From Prochilodus magdalenae (taxonomy: Eukaryota > Chordata > Actinopteri > Characiformes > Prochilodontidae): a DNA stretch of 64,000 bases. Positions 1 to 13,100 of the stretch are shown here, piece by piece; positions within the stretch are counted from its first letter, which is position 1; the number at the start of each line of letters is the position of its first letter. The translations under genes were made by a program, and so were the position numbers. The notes under the pieces were generated by a model that did not search any database, had not been told where the DNA came from, and saw only the letters and a program-made list of their open reading frames with translations. The stretch spans positions 326,501 to 390,500 of the forward strand of contig JAMWET010005462.1 in the NCBI GenBank assembly GCA_024036415.1. The letters are read 5' to 3'.

Positions 1-180
1 AAGTGGTAGTAACACCATCTTAAATGTATTGGATTACATATTCAGCTATAATACCTGAAAAGCAGCATATTTAGAATACATTAAGAATGCATACTGATAT
101 GTCGGATAGGAATACAGTCTTACTGTTGTAAATTGCTTTGAATTCACACTGTTCCTTGCGGTAGCTGGCTGGTATTCCTA

Positions 181-570
181 TTATTCCCATCTCTGCACAC
201 ACTCCCTCCTAAATGGTCACTCCAATGGACACCCCCCCACCAACCCATCTCTGCACACATTCCCTCCTAAATGCCCTATATCTACTTATATTTTATTATT
301 TTATCGTTCTGTACCAATGTTTACACATTTTGCACTGATAAATTATTATTTATATTACTGCGTACTTGCACTGTCTGTATGGCTGACACCAGCCATCTTC
401 TTTGCTCAGCAAATGGTTTACCACTACCTCCATCTATAATTTACACTTTACTTTACACAGACACTAAGGACTAAGGATTTTTACACTTTCATACTTTATA
501 TTGTATCTCTGTCTCTATCTGTACAACTCTATCTTGTGCTTCTGTTGTTACTTCTGTGTAGTTTGTACAT
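181..570 (+). repeat. LINE-like 3' tail (tentative)
   Basis: The C/T-rich text with repeated 'catctctgcacaca.tccctcc' blocks, followed by 'ttttgcactgataaattatt' and 'tgcactgtctgtatggctg' motifs and then a tetranucleotide array, resembles the 3' ends of fish non-LTR retrotransposons. This is pattern recognition only; no reverse-transcriptase coding sequence is visible. Confidence 0.3.
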
Positions 571-573
571 CTG

Positions 574-574
<1 letters not shown>

Positions 575-626
<52 letters not shown>
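575..626. repeat. (TATC)n microsatellite
   Basis: About 13 uninterrupted copies of TATC are read directly from the sequence. Confidence 0.95.
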
Positions 627-2559
627 ATCTACTCATCGCCTTCGCTTCCCTCAAACTTCCATCTCATTTGCCTTATACCAACAACAATATCTGAGCTAAG
701 GTCTATATAATGAGGAGCTGTGTGATTTTCAGTTATGGCATGAATGACACTGAAGCACATGGCTTAAATTTTTAACACCATTGCTTATCACTTGTATTCA
801 CTGCTGAGGACACTGTTCAGGTCGGTCATCCCTTGCAGATTAATAATAAGCTAATATCATTGATTTATCAGTTTACTTAGGCTTTGGCAGGCACTGAGTT
901 TGTACAGAAGCTAGTTTTGAGTTCATCTTTAAGCCATTGTTTTAGGATGCAAGAATTCTAAAAGTATTGCCCCTAATTATGCCATAATGCCATTGATATC
1001 AGTTGAATTCCATTACAACCTTACACTGTTCAGATATACAGTATATGACCTATATTATGGTGGCATATTAGAATTGACAGGTATTGCTATCAGGCAGATA
1101 TCAGGTTGAGAATGCTGGATTGGATATCTGAGCAAGAAGTAACCTGATCCTGTAAAAATGTCTGTCCTGAAATAGCGCTTAGTCTCAGTGTGTGATGTGA
1201 TATTATCTGTGTATTTCTTCCTGTGGGGTAGTTGCGTATTTTAGTGGTTTGCTCATCTCAAGTGCTTCCATTCAAACAGCTCATTTTAAACCTTGTTTGC
1301 TACTGAATGTGGATTCTTTACATGGTGGGCGGTGGAGGTCGTTAGGGTTGGGATTCTTGTTTCATGGTTGCTCATCAAAAGCTTCAGCCAGTGTTGTGTT
1401 TTATACCCTTCCTATTATTGGCTACCTGCCAGCAGAACCTTCAACATGACTGTCAGAAAGTTTGAATATGACATCAGAGCAGTGTTACTTCTTCATAACG
1501 TAATGATGGACGGACTCATCTGGACACTACACTATTGTTTCTTGAGGTACAAAGTGATGTTATAGACAGGACAGGCTGGTGCTAGCTGGTTAGCATGCTA
1601 ACTTCAGTAGATATCTCTGCAACATGATGTCTTTCACATGTCGACAATATCGCCATCCTTTACAACGCCATTTTAGGTGATTTCGGAATATTTTGGGCTA
1701 TAATTTGCTCCAAGAAGTCCAGATTGAACTTCCAGCACATCCCACAGATACTTGATCCCATTGAGCTCAGGGAATCTGGAGGCCAGTATAACACCTTAAA
1801 CTCTTTGCCATTTTTTCTAGCCATAAACTGCCGCTTGTTAAGGACACTCAGGTTCTCACATCTGCCAATTTCTTTCACATTCAAGACATCAACTACAAGA
1901 GCTGATTGTTTGCTTAGCATCCCAGTATATCCCCAAGACTGACATGCACTACTATATGTTATTTAATTCTCTTGGAACAAAACTGTTACTGTGCCTTTAA
2001 TCTTTATATATGTATATGGACTGTGCCCTGATTGGCTGTGTTGTATTATACAAATATTCTTAAACTTTTAGAAAATAGGTTTTCATTAGGGACTATATTG
2101 CCTCACAACACCCTGCAGATATTTCTCCACGATAAATGTGTTTGTGAAAGTAATTTTAGGCCTAAATCTAATCTCAGAAATATCATACAAATATGGCTCA
2201 GGCATTTCATGTAATAGCCTTCTCCGAGGCAGCTTTTAGGAATCATTAAACATCTGGTCTCTGTCACCGTCACTATGAATTATTTTGACTCAGTAGGTCA
2301 TTTGGATTTGTTTGTTGTTGTTTATTTATTAATTATTATATTCAGAAAGCTGGAAAAATCTGTGGAATCCCACTTTAAAACTTTCTTTCTCAGGGAGACC
2401 TACTAAGTTCTACTATAGATAAAAAGACTGGGTTATCATACTTTAAACTTAATAATAGTTAAGATATATACTTATATATATATATATCTTATATATATAT
2501 AATACTTAAAGCAAAAATATGGAGTCAAACAATCAACAGAATGAATTGATGGCCTGTCC

Positions 2560-2915
2560 CCAGAAAATGTTTATCCTTCTGGGTTGCAAGAGGTGCTGGA
2601 GGTTATCCCAGCATTCAGTGGGTGGAGGGCTTGTAACACTATGGACTGGCCATCTGTCCATCAAAGGGCAGACACACAGACATACACACTCACACATACA
2701 CATTTACACCTGGGAGCTATTTAGTATATCCAGTTCACCTGACCTCATGTCTGTAGACTGTAGGAAACCGGGAGCATCCACAGGAAACCCATGGAGACAC
2801 GGAGAGAACATACAAACTTTGCACAGAAGGGACCCCGGATGCCCCTGCCCGGAATCGTACTCAGGCCCTTCTTGCTGTGAGGCACCACTGTGCTACCATG
2901 TCCACATGTCCCCAT
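2560..2915 (-). repeat. tRNA-derived SINE-like copy 1
   Basis: On the - strand it begins with a 'ggtagcacagtggtgcctca' head, followed by a degenerate B-box-like 'gagtacgattccgg'. Next come the motifs 'gtatgttctctccgtgtctc' and 'gggtttcctgtggatgctcc', and then a 'tgctgggataacctccagca' segment. The same order of motifs recurs at 9135-9475. This is the widespread fish repeat with the '...tgggttcgaatcccc...' head. The copy is diverged and inactive. Confidence 0.65.
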
Positions 2916-3213
2916 ATTTAACTGTAAATGTAAAGTCCTAAGATCTCGGGTTGTGCTTGTTTTGGCCAGCAGAGGGGGCTGGTTGCTGTTATCTTACCAG
3001 TACCTACCACATGCTTGTCTCATTTTAGGAAATACTGCTGTGTCAAACTCCACCAGAAGCTAGTAAGTGGGTCCACAACATCACCACCAGAAAGGAGGTA
3101 ACCCAGGCATTAAAGGCCGGGGTGGGATTACAGGACTTAGACAGTCACAGTGGTATTAGTTAGGCTATCTGATTTGTATATGCAATGCAATCTCCTTCAG
3201 ATCAATTAAAACA

Positions 3214-3325
<112 letters not shown>

Positions 3326-3529
3326 GGTGACCATGCCATCTACAAATAGTGTGGGGTGTTCTGCTACCTGGGGTGTGTTTAGGGTCTGGCTCTTTTTACT
3401 GCTAAACCTTGAATATGAATATGAATTATGGGCCCATACATCCATGGAAACCTATTTGTTAAACGTATCCATCTGCTGCTAGAGTCTGGGAAAAGCAAGA
3501 AAGGTGTGGAGAGGTTTTTTTTTTTTCTG

Positions 3530-3595
3530 GACTGCTATCTTGTGATCTCATGGTAAGAAAATTAATCGTGAGATCACAAGATAATTAAGTCATGA
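3530..3595. repeat. Short hairpin element (MITE-like)
   Basis: The 14-nt arms 3537-3550 (ATCTTGTGATCTCA) and 3569-3582 (its exact reverse complement) flank an 18-nt loop. A second 'catgatctca' follows at 3591. It resembles the 'attatcttgt.atctcgagataac' palindromic elements common in fish genomes. Confidence 0.5.
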
Positions 3596-3779
3596 TCTCA
3601 AAATAATTATCCACAACATTGGCTCTGGAGTTCCTTAGAAATCTTCTACTTATGGACACAGCACACACTGTAGGCCTATTTATTATGCTAAACCATCCTA
3701 CTCATTACAAGGCTATGAGGAAGACAGACCAGTATTACAGAGAGTCCTGAACAATAGCCTATATCTGAATAGGCTCGGT

Positions 3780-4140
3780 AACGCTTGCTACGTGTACTGG
3801 TTTAAGCAGCCCCCGCCAGAAACGTGCCGAGTGCAACTCCACTATCGGCCTGCATTAGACGACCACCTCTCTTATCAGCTGTGGGCTGAAAGGAAACGGG
3901 TGATTTCCCAACACACCCAACGTTACTGCACAGATGCCAGGCAGTTTATTCGTTGGAACAGCGGTTTAATCTCGGTGTAAGGCGGTGGGAAGTTCTACAT
4001 CTGCGCAGTAAGTCTAGCTGTCCATCCGTCCATTTTTCCACAGTTTCAGTTCAAACACTAAGGAGCTAATGGGCATGCGCGGCATGTACTGTGGCTCATA
4101 GGAAGTTTGGAGTTTTAGCAGCAGCAGGACCTGATTCGGC
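3780..4140 (+). promoter_or_regulatory. Promoter / 5' UTR region of arhgap8 (inferred)
   Basis: This stretch is visibly richer in CpG than the flanks and runs straight into the first coding exon. No TATA box could be singled out. The 62-codon ORF at 3792-3980 has no recognisable homology and is probably chance. The transcription start site cannot be placed from sequence alone. Confidence 0.4.
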
Positions 4141-4147
4141 ATGAGCG
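4141..4147 (+). CDS. arhgap8: arhgap8 exon 1 (start codon exon)
   Basis: ATG AGC G then the donor GTAAGA. The context GGC-ATG-A has a purine at -3. Joining its phase-1 end directly to exon 2 gives [11 protein letters not shown] with no stop, which is why I prefer this start. It is very short, so it rests on splice and phase logic rather than homology. Confidence 0.6.
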
Positions 4148-7100
4148 GTAAGAAAACAGAATTTTAACCTAAACTTTCTCACCCTACTCGGCTTTAGACT
4201 CGACTGTTCAGTATCAGAAGAGTTGTAAAGTCAGTGAAAAGTGAGGTGGGGCGGTCCTACTACGCTTTATCCGCCAGGAGGGAAACACTCAGGTGTTGTT
4301 GGAGCAACAGGACGTTTGTTTGCTAGCAGTTGCTGCTGGTGCTTCTGCTGCTCTCCCATCAGGAGGGGCAGACCGGCTCCAGGTACATTGGCTAGTTAAG
4401 TTGTCGGTTACCGTAGTTACTGGAGACTGGTTTTATAATGTCGTGGTGAAAACCTGTGACTGTTCATTGTGCTTATTTCGTTAAATGGATGGTCGTTTTG
4501 CTACTCAGTCATTTGAAAAGCGAAACCAGCTCCTTGGTGTTTACAGTAATTGACCATTACTTCCGTTTCGGCTCACCTTAAAAACTCCCGAGTGTGAGCT
4601 GAATAGTAATATACAGGCTCATTGGCTGCCTTTACTGCCCTGTTATCAGTCTGGCAGAGAAACCCAGTTAGATAGCGTTGTCTTTCTGGGTCAGCCTAGG
4701 GAAGGATGTTGTTTTGGCTCTGACTGTGTCCAGTATGAGTTCCTATGGATCTTAAGTGTTACTATTCCAAGAAGAAGTTCCAGGCGCCAGAGTTAAGGTC
4801 GCCACACTGTCAGCTGTAAAGGCCCAGTGTTCACTTCTGCTTTCTTTTACAATCATCATCAGAAACACAGCTACAGGTTTGACGTAGTAGGTTTGACATT
4901 GTGAGAGTGACTCAAGTTTCACATTCTGCCAGACATGTGACATAAGCAGTGACGGGCCTTATCAATGTACCTGACTGACTCAACAGCCACAATTCCATAC
5001 CCTGAGCAAGCAGTAATGCTCTCCATGAGCCATCCTGTTATGAAGACAGCCTTTAACACCATGGCCGGACTGTCATGGAGTGACTCAGAATGACAGCGGG
5101 TCATCTTCAGTGACGAGTCCTGCATTTGTCTTGGCGGAGACGACCAACAAATCTGTGTGTGGAGGCACCGTGGTCAACACCAAGATAAAGAGTTTGTTGT
5201 CACGCATCACAGGTCCAGAAGGCCTGGTGTCACTCCACCTACACTCCTACCTCCAATTCTGTGGGTACAAAACAAACCCTGTGTGAGTTAAAGAGATATT
5301 GAAGCTGCATTCCCTCCTTTGGATCTATTCAGTACAGGACACTATTTGTGGTATAAATGGCATGATTTATTATGACTATGACTTTTTATATGCAAAACAC
5401 GTAATCAGCTCATGTTAGGTGAAAAGACTTTAGTGTCACTCTCGATCCACCAATCCTTTGGTATAAGCTCATTAATTAGTCTGGCACTGATGTCTATTAA
5501 AATAATCATAAGCACAGAACACTGAAGGAAATCAGTTTCCGTTAGGTTAAAGCAAGCTCTGTCCAACAGGTCAAGACAAGCTCAAAACACAGTGCATGGT
5601 GTGTGTTTTGAAGCTCTAGGAGTGTTTACTTAAAACGTCAAACTCTTTTATTTCACTGTTTCATTCAGCATAACACCATGGCAGCCTGGGCCAATGAATG
5701 AGCTCTGAGACACTGGAAAAAGAATGGAACTGTTGTCCTCCTTATACTCACTGACCGATCTGAATGGGAGAAAAGGCAGCCAGTGCCTAACAGCTCTATG
5801 TGGTTCATTTGTTTTTATTTTGTGTACGCTGTGAAATGAAAGCCTACACTGGGCTGTTTGGACTAGTAATGAGAAGGAATAGTTCTATCTGGAGAAAGAA
5901 AGCATTTAACAGGCCCTGGGAATAAGGCAAGTTTATTTACGTAGCCCGTCCTCGTTTACTTTGGCCATTCCAAGCCTTAAGATGAAAGAGGCGTTCCCAA
6001 TTCCAGGTTGTGCATTTAGGCCAGCACTGGTGTGTAATGGTTCCTACTGTCTATTTGCATTTTGTTTTCATCAGTACCAACGCACACAGCCATGTCATGT
6101 ATTTTCACAGCAGAACAAAAAGCACACAAGATGTGGGTGCCGTTAAGAAAGCCAAACAGCTATCTGTGAACCATGAAGTCAGCCTTTTTATTATCTTATT
6201 AGCACATTATTGCATAGTCGTGGTCTGATTTGGTTCCTTGCTAGGCCTATCAGGCAGGCCAGAGCCCGTCTTTGTAGTCAGCATGTTCCTCATTGGGATA
6301 CAGTGTTATCTCGCTGCAGCAGAAGATGTGGTGCTGAAATCAGCTCCTTTCAGTCATTAAACCTTTTCATATGCATGTTCGTTATTTAGTAATTGAAAAA
6401 ACACACCACGGTACAGAAGCACGGAATTGCTCTATTTAAATTAAATGATGTGAAAACCTGTTTTGTTTGCAGGTTCATGTAAAAATGACTATGGAAAACT
6501 GACATTTTCTGAGCTTGATATACTATGTAAACATTTAGTTTCAAATGTTGATGCCCCACTGCATACAGTCAGTATGGAAGATGAAGTGCAAAAACAGCCC
6601 TTCTCCAAAAATTCAGCCTGAAAAATACAAAGTGCAATAATATATGTATGACATATTGCCTTTATGGTGCTACTACCCTTACTGGCCTCATAGCTTTCAG
6701 TGAACTTTTATGTAGCTGTAAAAAAGTTAAGAATTTGTAGCCTTTGGTGGATTCACTACTTTAACACACTCCCTGCCACTCTGGTAGGGCTTGTTAATGA
6801 GCGGGTCAATTGAATCAGGTGAGCTGGGAACAGGGAAATCACAAAAATGTGCAGTGCAGGGTGCCTAGATAACTTAAAAATAAGGCAATGTTAGAAAAGG
6901 TTTTTTTTATTTATTTATTTATTTTTTTTTATTTACCTGGCAGTGTTATTTGATCAGATTATAATCAGACCCTGGTTCATCACTGACCAAGAGTAATTTG
7001 CTTTCTTTCTCATTGCAGAATATACGATCTAACAGAGCAAAGCTGAAAAATCACCCACTGTTTTCGAACATGTTCTTAGCAGGTGACCTGGAGCACTTGG

Positions 7101-10100
7101 CAGAAATAGGTGAGTTTGTACCCTCTCTTATTTTTTCTTGTTAAATGACTATAAAATTATTTTAATGGTTAATCAAGACATCTTTTTCTGAATTTGCTGA
7201 AAAGGCCAAATGATTTTAGCAGACATCTGTAATAAGTTATATAAAGCCTTTTTAAAATTCATATATATATATACACACTTTGTACGCCGAAGTGTGATCA
7301 CATGAGATCTGGTTTTAGTGTAAAGAGCATATGAGAACACTTTTTCCATTTTTTTTTCCATTGAGTTTTTTGTTTGTTATTTCATCTTATTGCGATACAA
7401 ATCAGCAAACTTCGCACGGTCACTTTCATTTTATTTAAATTTCTGTTGAATTTGTTCAAAATTCATCTCTGATTACTTCCAAATCACAAAGTCTGAATGA
7501 TGGAATCATAACTGTAATCACAGTGTGTCCTGGGTGCATGTTTACCTGCCTTTTCATGCTCTCAAGTGAAATCCAGGCCTGTCACAATAATAACATTTTA
7601 CCTGATGATTATGTTTTATATAAATAATTACAATTAGCTGTTTAATTCTCTATGTGTTCATTGGATACAACAAAATTGGGGCGTAATCCCGAAAGTTTGA
7701 TGTTACAGTGAAATTGTGATGTCACAATTAGTGTTTGAATTAGTGTGAGAATGTTCATTCTACTACTTGTGCCATCTAATGCAGCTGCACTGGTTAAACA
7801 CCAATGGACGATCAGATAACAGTCAGCAATCAATCAAAACGTAATTTCAGCACCTCTCCTGCCTCCCAGCTCCAGTCTCATTGGAAAGGCATGCTGTTTT
7901 TTTCTGACGCAAATGTTTGTGAAAGTCATGTGTGATTTTGTAGTCAACATTGAGTCCATAACTCTGAGGCTAGGCTAATTTTCTCTGTGACAAGAATGAA
8001 AGGCATTTTTGAAAATTGCTGCTATTGCACCATGTGGTTAGCCAAAATGTTCCAAAGGCAAACCAAAGGTTTTTTTTTTTTTTGCAAATGGACATTTTTC
8101 CTATAAAATGAAGCCAAATCATTTGAATTACAAAACTGAACACTGCTGTGCACTGAGTTGATATCACAAGTCTGAAGTCATCACCAGTTCCCAACATAAG
8201 CCAGCTAGATTTGTCAAACATGGTAATTGGTTTGGCAGTTTTAGCCTGCAGTTTGAGTAGCTGGTGTTAGTATGTTGCACAGGGGAGTTTGCTTGCTTAT
8301 AGCATGTGTGGAGGGTTATGAAGCAAATTATCCGCCTCAACGACTAAGGGTGGAGGCAGTTCCAGATTCCTTAGAGTCCACATCATCCAAGCGCTGACAT
8401 GATCCATCGTGGCCAGCCTAGTCCTGGAAGACCCTCCAGTACAACAAGTCCATCTGGTCTTAACTCAAAAGGCCCAGCAGCTCACAACTTCCATTTGGAA
8501 AATATCTTTAAAACTCCCTGCAGCTGCAAAACCAGAACATTTGCAGAGATGAACCTACACTGGGCACAGCATCTTTACCCCTCTGCCGTCTGGCAAGCGC
8601 TACAAAGCCTTGTATGCCTGAATGAGCAGACTGAAAACAGTTCTTACCCCCGTGCACTCACTACGGAACACACAATGCTCAGCCCCCTCAATGCTCAATG
8701 CAGATATATCCAGTCTGTTTCTAGTGGCACTGTCTGCATTAGATCCCAACCACCCTGACTGTTTTTATTACTGTTCTACTACCCTTGAAGTGCAATAATC
8801 TATCTCAATGCTGGAGCAGTTTCCCCTATTCATTTTACCCCTCTTTCAGTGCAGTACTTTATTTATTGTACCTTGCCTTCAAGTGCAATATCCCTTCAAC
8901 ATTGCTCATTGCACAGTACCAGGCTATTTTAGTTATCAATATTTATGTATCTATAGACTATAAGTGTGATTATACATCATACTTTATAGTTTCTCTTTCG
9001 TAAAGCATCTCCAGGCTTGCTCCAAATGGCCTCATTGTTCTTGTCCCGAGGCCAAACTATCTTCTATATTGCATCTTATTCATATTTATACTGCTAAATG
9101 ACTTCATGATTTGCATGTTCAAGTGAAGTGACAGGACAAAGCATATTGGCTTTGGAGCAGTTTTATTTGCCACAGGGCACAAGTGCTAGAGCCTATCCCA
9201 GAGCTCATTGGGAGGAAGGCAGGAAACACCTGAACAGGTCGCCAGTCCCCCACAGAGCAGACATGCGCGTTAACACACGAGGCATGCAATTTAGCATCTG
9301 CAGCTCACCTTACCGCATGTCTTTGGGTTGTTTGTGAGAAATACCACATAGACATGGGGAGAACATGCAGACTCCACACAGACAGACTGTGAACATACGA
9401 CTGGGGATATCGAACCCAGGCCCTTCTTGCTTAGAGGCGTCAGCACTACCCACTGCTCCACTGTGCCTCACCCCCTTCATTTTTATCATAGGGGAAAATC
9501 AGTTTGGCCCAAGTTGGGAATTATGGGAATGATTCAGATTTCAAAATGACAACATTACTTCTGTACAATGAAATGCTCATCCCTGGTAGGCCAGCAGTAT
9601 TAGAATTTAAAAATCTAGGTTATCATGCTGCAAATTTCCCAGTTTTCTTTGCTGACTGACTGAGATGGTAGATTTCTGTATTTATTTAATCTTCTTTTGC
9701 AATGTTGACACAAATGACATGAGAATAATTTGAACTCCCTCTTTCCTGAATTCTGATTGAACGTGTCTGCGGACAGAGTTTGCTCCAGAGTCTGAGCTTC
9801 AGAGCTCTGTGTGTGTATCATATTTGAAGAGAAAGAAAATCCCCTTCTTTCCCCAAAACGTCTGTGATGTGTGCTCATGACTCAGCTATGACCTCACTAA
9901 TCTGTCTGGAATGGGATTAGCAGTGCGAGAAGCCTGCAGCGGGCCTTGTTCCTGTCTGAGTCAGCTGTTGAGCTGGTGCTAAGGAAGGAAGTATTCTACG
10001 TGAAGATTCAAACCGAAAGCTGTCCCTACCCCCCCCAACACCAACACCGTGGATTTTACATACTGCTCCCTGTCTAGCTATTTTTAGCCAGCCCGCTCTT

Positions 10101-13100
10101 GCGAGAAGGACAGGTCACTCTTTAGATAAGGCTGACCGCCTGTCTGCGCTTATAATTGCATCTGTGGAGGAGATAACAGCATATTGTTAATTAAACAGAC
10201 AGGGAGGCAACTGCATTCCTTCAGCTTTGAGTCACTGTGTCCACCCCTCAAGCCATCTGCATGTCTGAACGAAAACATTCTCTGACCTTTTCAGTGACAT
10301 ACTGAGTCGTATGAACGTCTGAAGAGCAGCCTAAATTAGTGACCCTTGAGCAAATTCTGTTTAGTCCTTTTTAGACGCAGATGACAGTGAGAATTCATGT
10401 GCTTTTCTTTTTCTCTTTAATTCTGAAATTAGTTTGACAGTTAATGGAGCCTTTCCTTTGTAAACCACAGTTGCTGCCATCTCCCCCAGTACAGTCAAAG
10501 CATACAGTACAAATCTTAGGCCCTAGGCCATCCAAAATAAACAGTGCATTGAGCATTTCCTTTTCCGACTGCATTTATTGACTGCTTCCTGAATAAATCT
10601 TGATGCGCCGTGCAGATAACGGGCATGTTTCCGAGGCTTATTTATGAGCTTTCCTCACTTTCTGTTTAGGGGTGGGCAATAAGGATGTGACTGCAAGAGT
10701 TAAAAACATAGAAAGACATATGACTGGAGTTGGAACCTTACTCTTTTAGCACTGGGCTGGGCTTTGTCCAAAAATAACTAACCTGATCTGTTCTAGTAGT
10801 CACAGCTATCCTGTGAAAATATAAAAGCGCTGTTTCTTTGAATTCTTAGTCTGTATATTGTCCTTCCTTTCTTGGTGCAATGAATGATTTAGTACCCTTG
10901 CACATCCCTGGTGGGCGGTATGGTGGTCTGTTATCATCATGATAAATTTTTTCATATTGATTAACTGCTTGTTTTATTACAAGGTAGGCATGTAGCAGAA
11001 TAAATATTTATTATGTGTGCTGTTTTAATCATAATTATTACATAATGGTTTATGATTTACAAAAATATTAAGAGTTCAACCAAACAAACAGTGTCATTTT
11101 TAATTAGCTATATACTATATTTGCAGGGAAAGAGTAATCTGAAGTAATATAAAAACTTTACAGAATGATGCTTATGGTGTATCATGTTCATTGAGTAGTT
11201 GGGACAAGTTTAAAAACCTTGCAGTCTTTACCAAACTCTCTGGAGCTGCGCCAACATGTATGGCAAGGTGCGGTATGGAAGTACTACTACTACTACTACT
11301 ACTGCTGCTACTACTACTGCTGCTACTACTACTGCTGCTACTACAACTACTACTACTACTGCTGCTACTACAACTACATCTACTGCTGCTACTACTACTG
11401 CTGCTACTACAACTACTACTACTGCTGCTACTACTACTGCTGCTACTACAACTACTACTACTGCTGCTACTACTGCTGCTACTACAACTACATCTACTGC
11501 TGCTACTACTACTGCTGCTACTACAACTACTACTACTGCTGCTACTACAACTACTACTACTACTACTGCTGCTGCTGCTACTACTACTACTACTGCTGCT
11601 ACTACTACTACTACTGCTGCTACTACTACTACTGCTGCTGCTACTACTACTACTGCTGCTACTACTACTACTGCTGCTACTACTACTACTGCTGCTACTA
11701 CTACTGCTGCTGCTACTACTACTACTGCTGCTACTACTACTACTGCTGCTACTACTACTACTACTACTGCTGCTGCTACTACTACTGCTGCTGCTACTAC
11801 TACTGCTGCTGCTACTACTACTGCTGCTGCTACTACTGCTGCTACTGCTGCTACTACTACTACTACTACTACTACTACTGCTGCTACTACTACTACTACT
11901 GCTGCTACTACAACTACTACTGCTGCTACTACAACTACTACTACTACTGCTACTACAACTACTACTGCTGCTACTACAACTACTACTACTGCTGCTGCTA
12001 CTACAACTACTACTACTACTGCTACTACAACTACTACTACTGCTGCTACTACTGCTGCTACTACAACTACTACTACTACTACTGCTGCTGCTACTACAAC
12101 TACTACTACTGCTACTACAACTATCTCTTACCCCTATTAATAGTCAATAGTTTTATAATGTGTATTTAAGAAGAAAGAATGTATCATGTATTGTGAAATG
12201 ATTCTAGTTTCACCCACACCACTGGTTTACTGCTCCATACAGTCAGTTGAAAAGTCTCTTGAAAGAGAGTTAAGATCAGGTGAACTTGCTAGTCTGGGTT
12301 ACATAGTACTGTAAAATTTTACAATTAAAATATTTCTGTTAGTTTTACAGTTATTTAAAGAAACTAATGAAAGTATGCCCTTATTATACACTTATACTTT
12401 TTTTATTATACACTTATTATAATGTTAAACCATTATCTTTTCATTTTTACACTGCATCATTATTTTATCCTGGCTTTTATTTTGGCTCAGAACTTTCACT
12501 TTTACTTTAGCTTTGTACTCGGACAAAGGAAATCATTATCATTGGTAAAGTATGAAGTTTACATTACAGTGAATTTCCCAGTGATATTGATTCCTTTATA
12601 AAAACTCTTTTTTGGTTAGTTTGCAAAATTGAAAAACTTTAAAGTGACCATAAATGTTGGGTCTTTTGAAGTAGAGACCTAATGAGCCGTAGTCTTTGTC
12701 AGGTAAATTCAGGTAGGTTCGTGAAATTAAGACCCCATAAAGCAAAGTAGTATTTTGATAAGTGGATCAGAAAGTGATGTTGCCTTCAGTCACGTTATCC
12801 CAGCTTGGTTTATGTGTCTCCAAAAATAGAAGCCTTTGATGAAATTCTGGTAAAACAAGATAACCCTGAAGGCTTTTTGTTTTTTTCTTTAGAGCTGCAG
12901 AAGGAAGAAGAGGAGCAGGAGAGTTCAGGAGGATGCCCTCTAGCGCCATCCAGTGGTAATGCTTGTCAGGATATGTCACATCCCTATTATGATGTTGCAC
13001 GACATGGAATCCTCCAAGTTACAGGTAGCAACCTCACCTGCTTGTTTATTTACATTCTGGCCCCTCGGCATTTATATGCAGATACATTTTAGAAATGTCA

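Noticed and set aside
2519..2941. 140-codon ORF
   Set aside because: It lies within an antisense SINE copy and is not a gene.
3030..3160. Exon-like stretch 'cattttag|gaaatactgctg...' with an open frame EILLCQTPPEASKWVHN
   Set aside because: The donor is ambiguous, no homologue is recognised, and it does not match the PRR5 sequence expected upstream of ARHGAP8.
3792..3980. 62-codon ORF in the arhgap8 promoter region
   Set aside because: No homology and no splice link; CpG-rich DNA often has chance ORFs.
11191..12169. Three overlapping + strand ORFs of about 300 codons (poly-Leu, Tyr/Cys and Thr/Ala)
   Set aside because: They are created by the period-three CTA/CTG array. The composition is purely repeat-driven and it lies in an arhgap8 intron.
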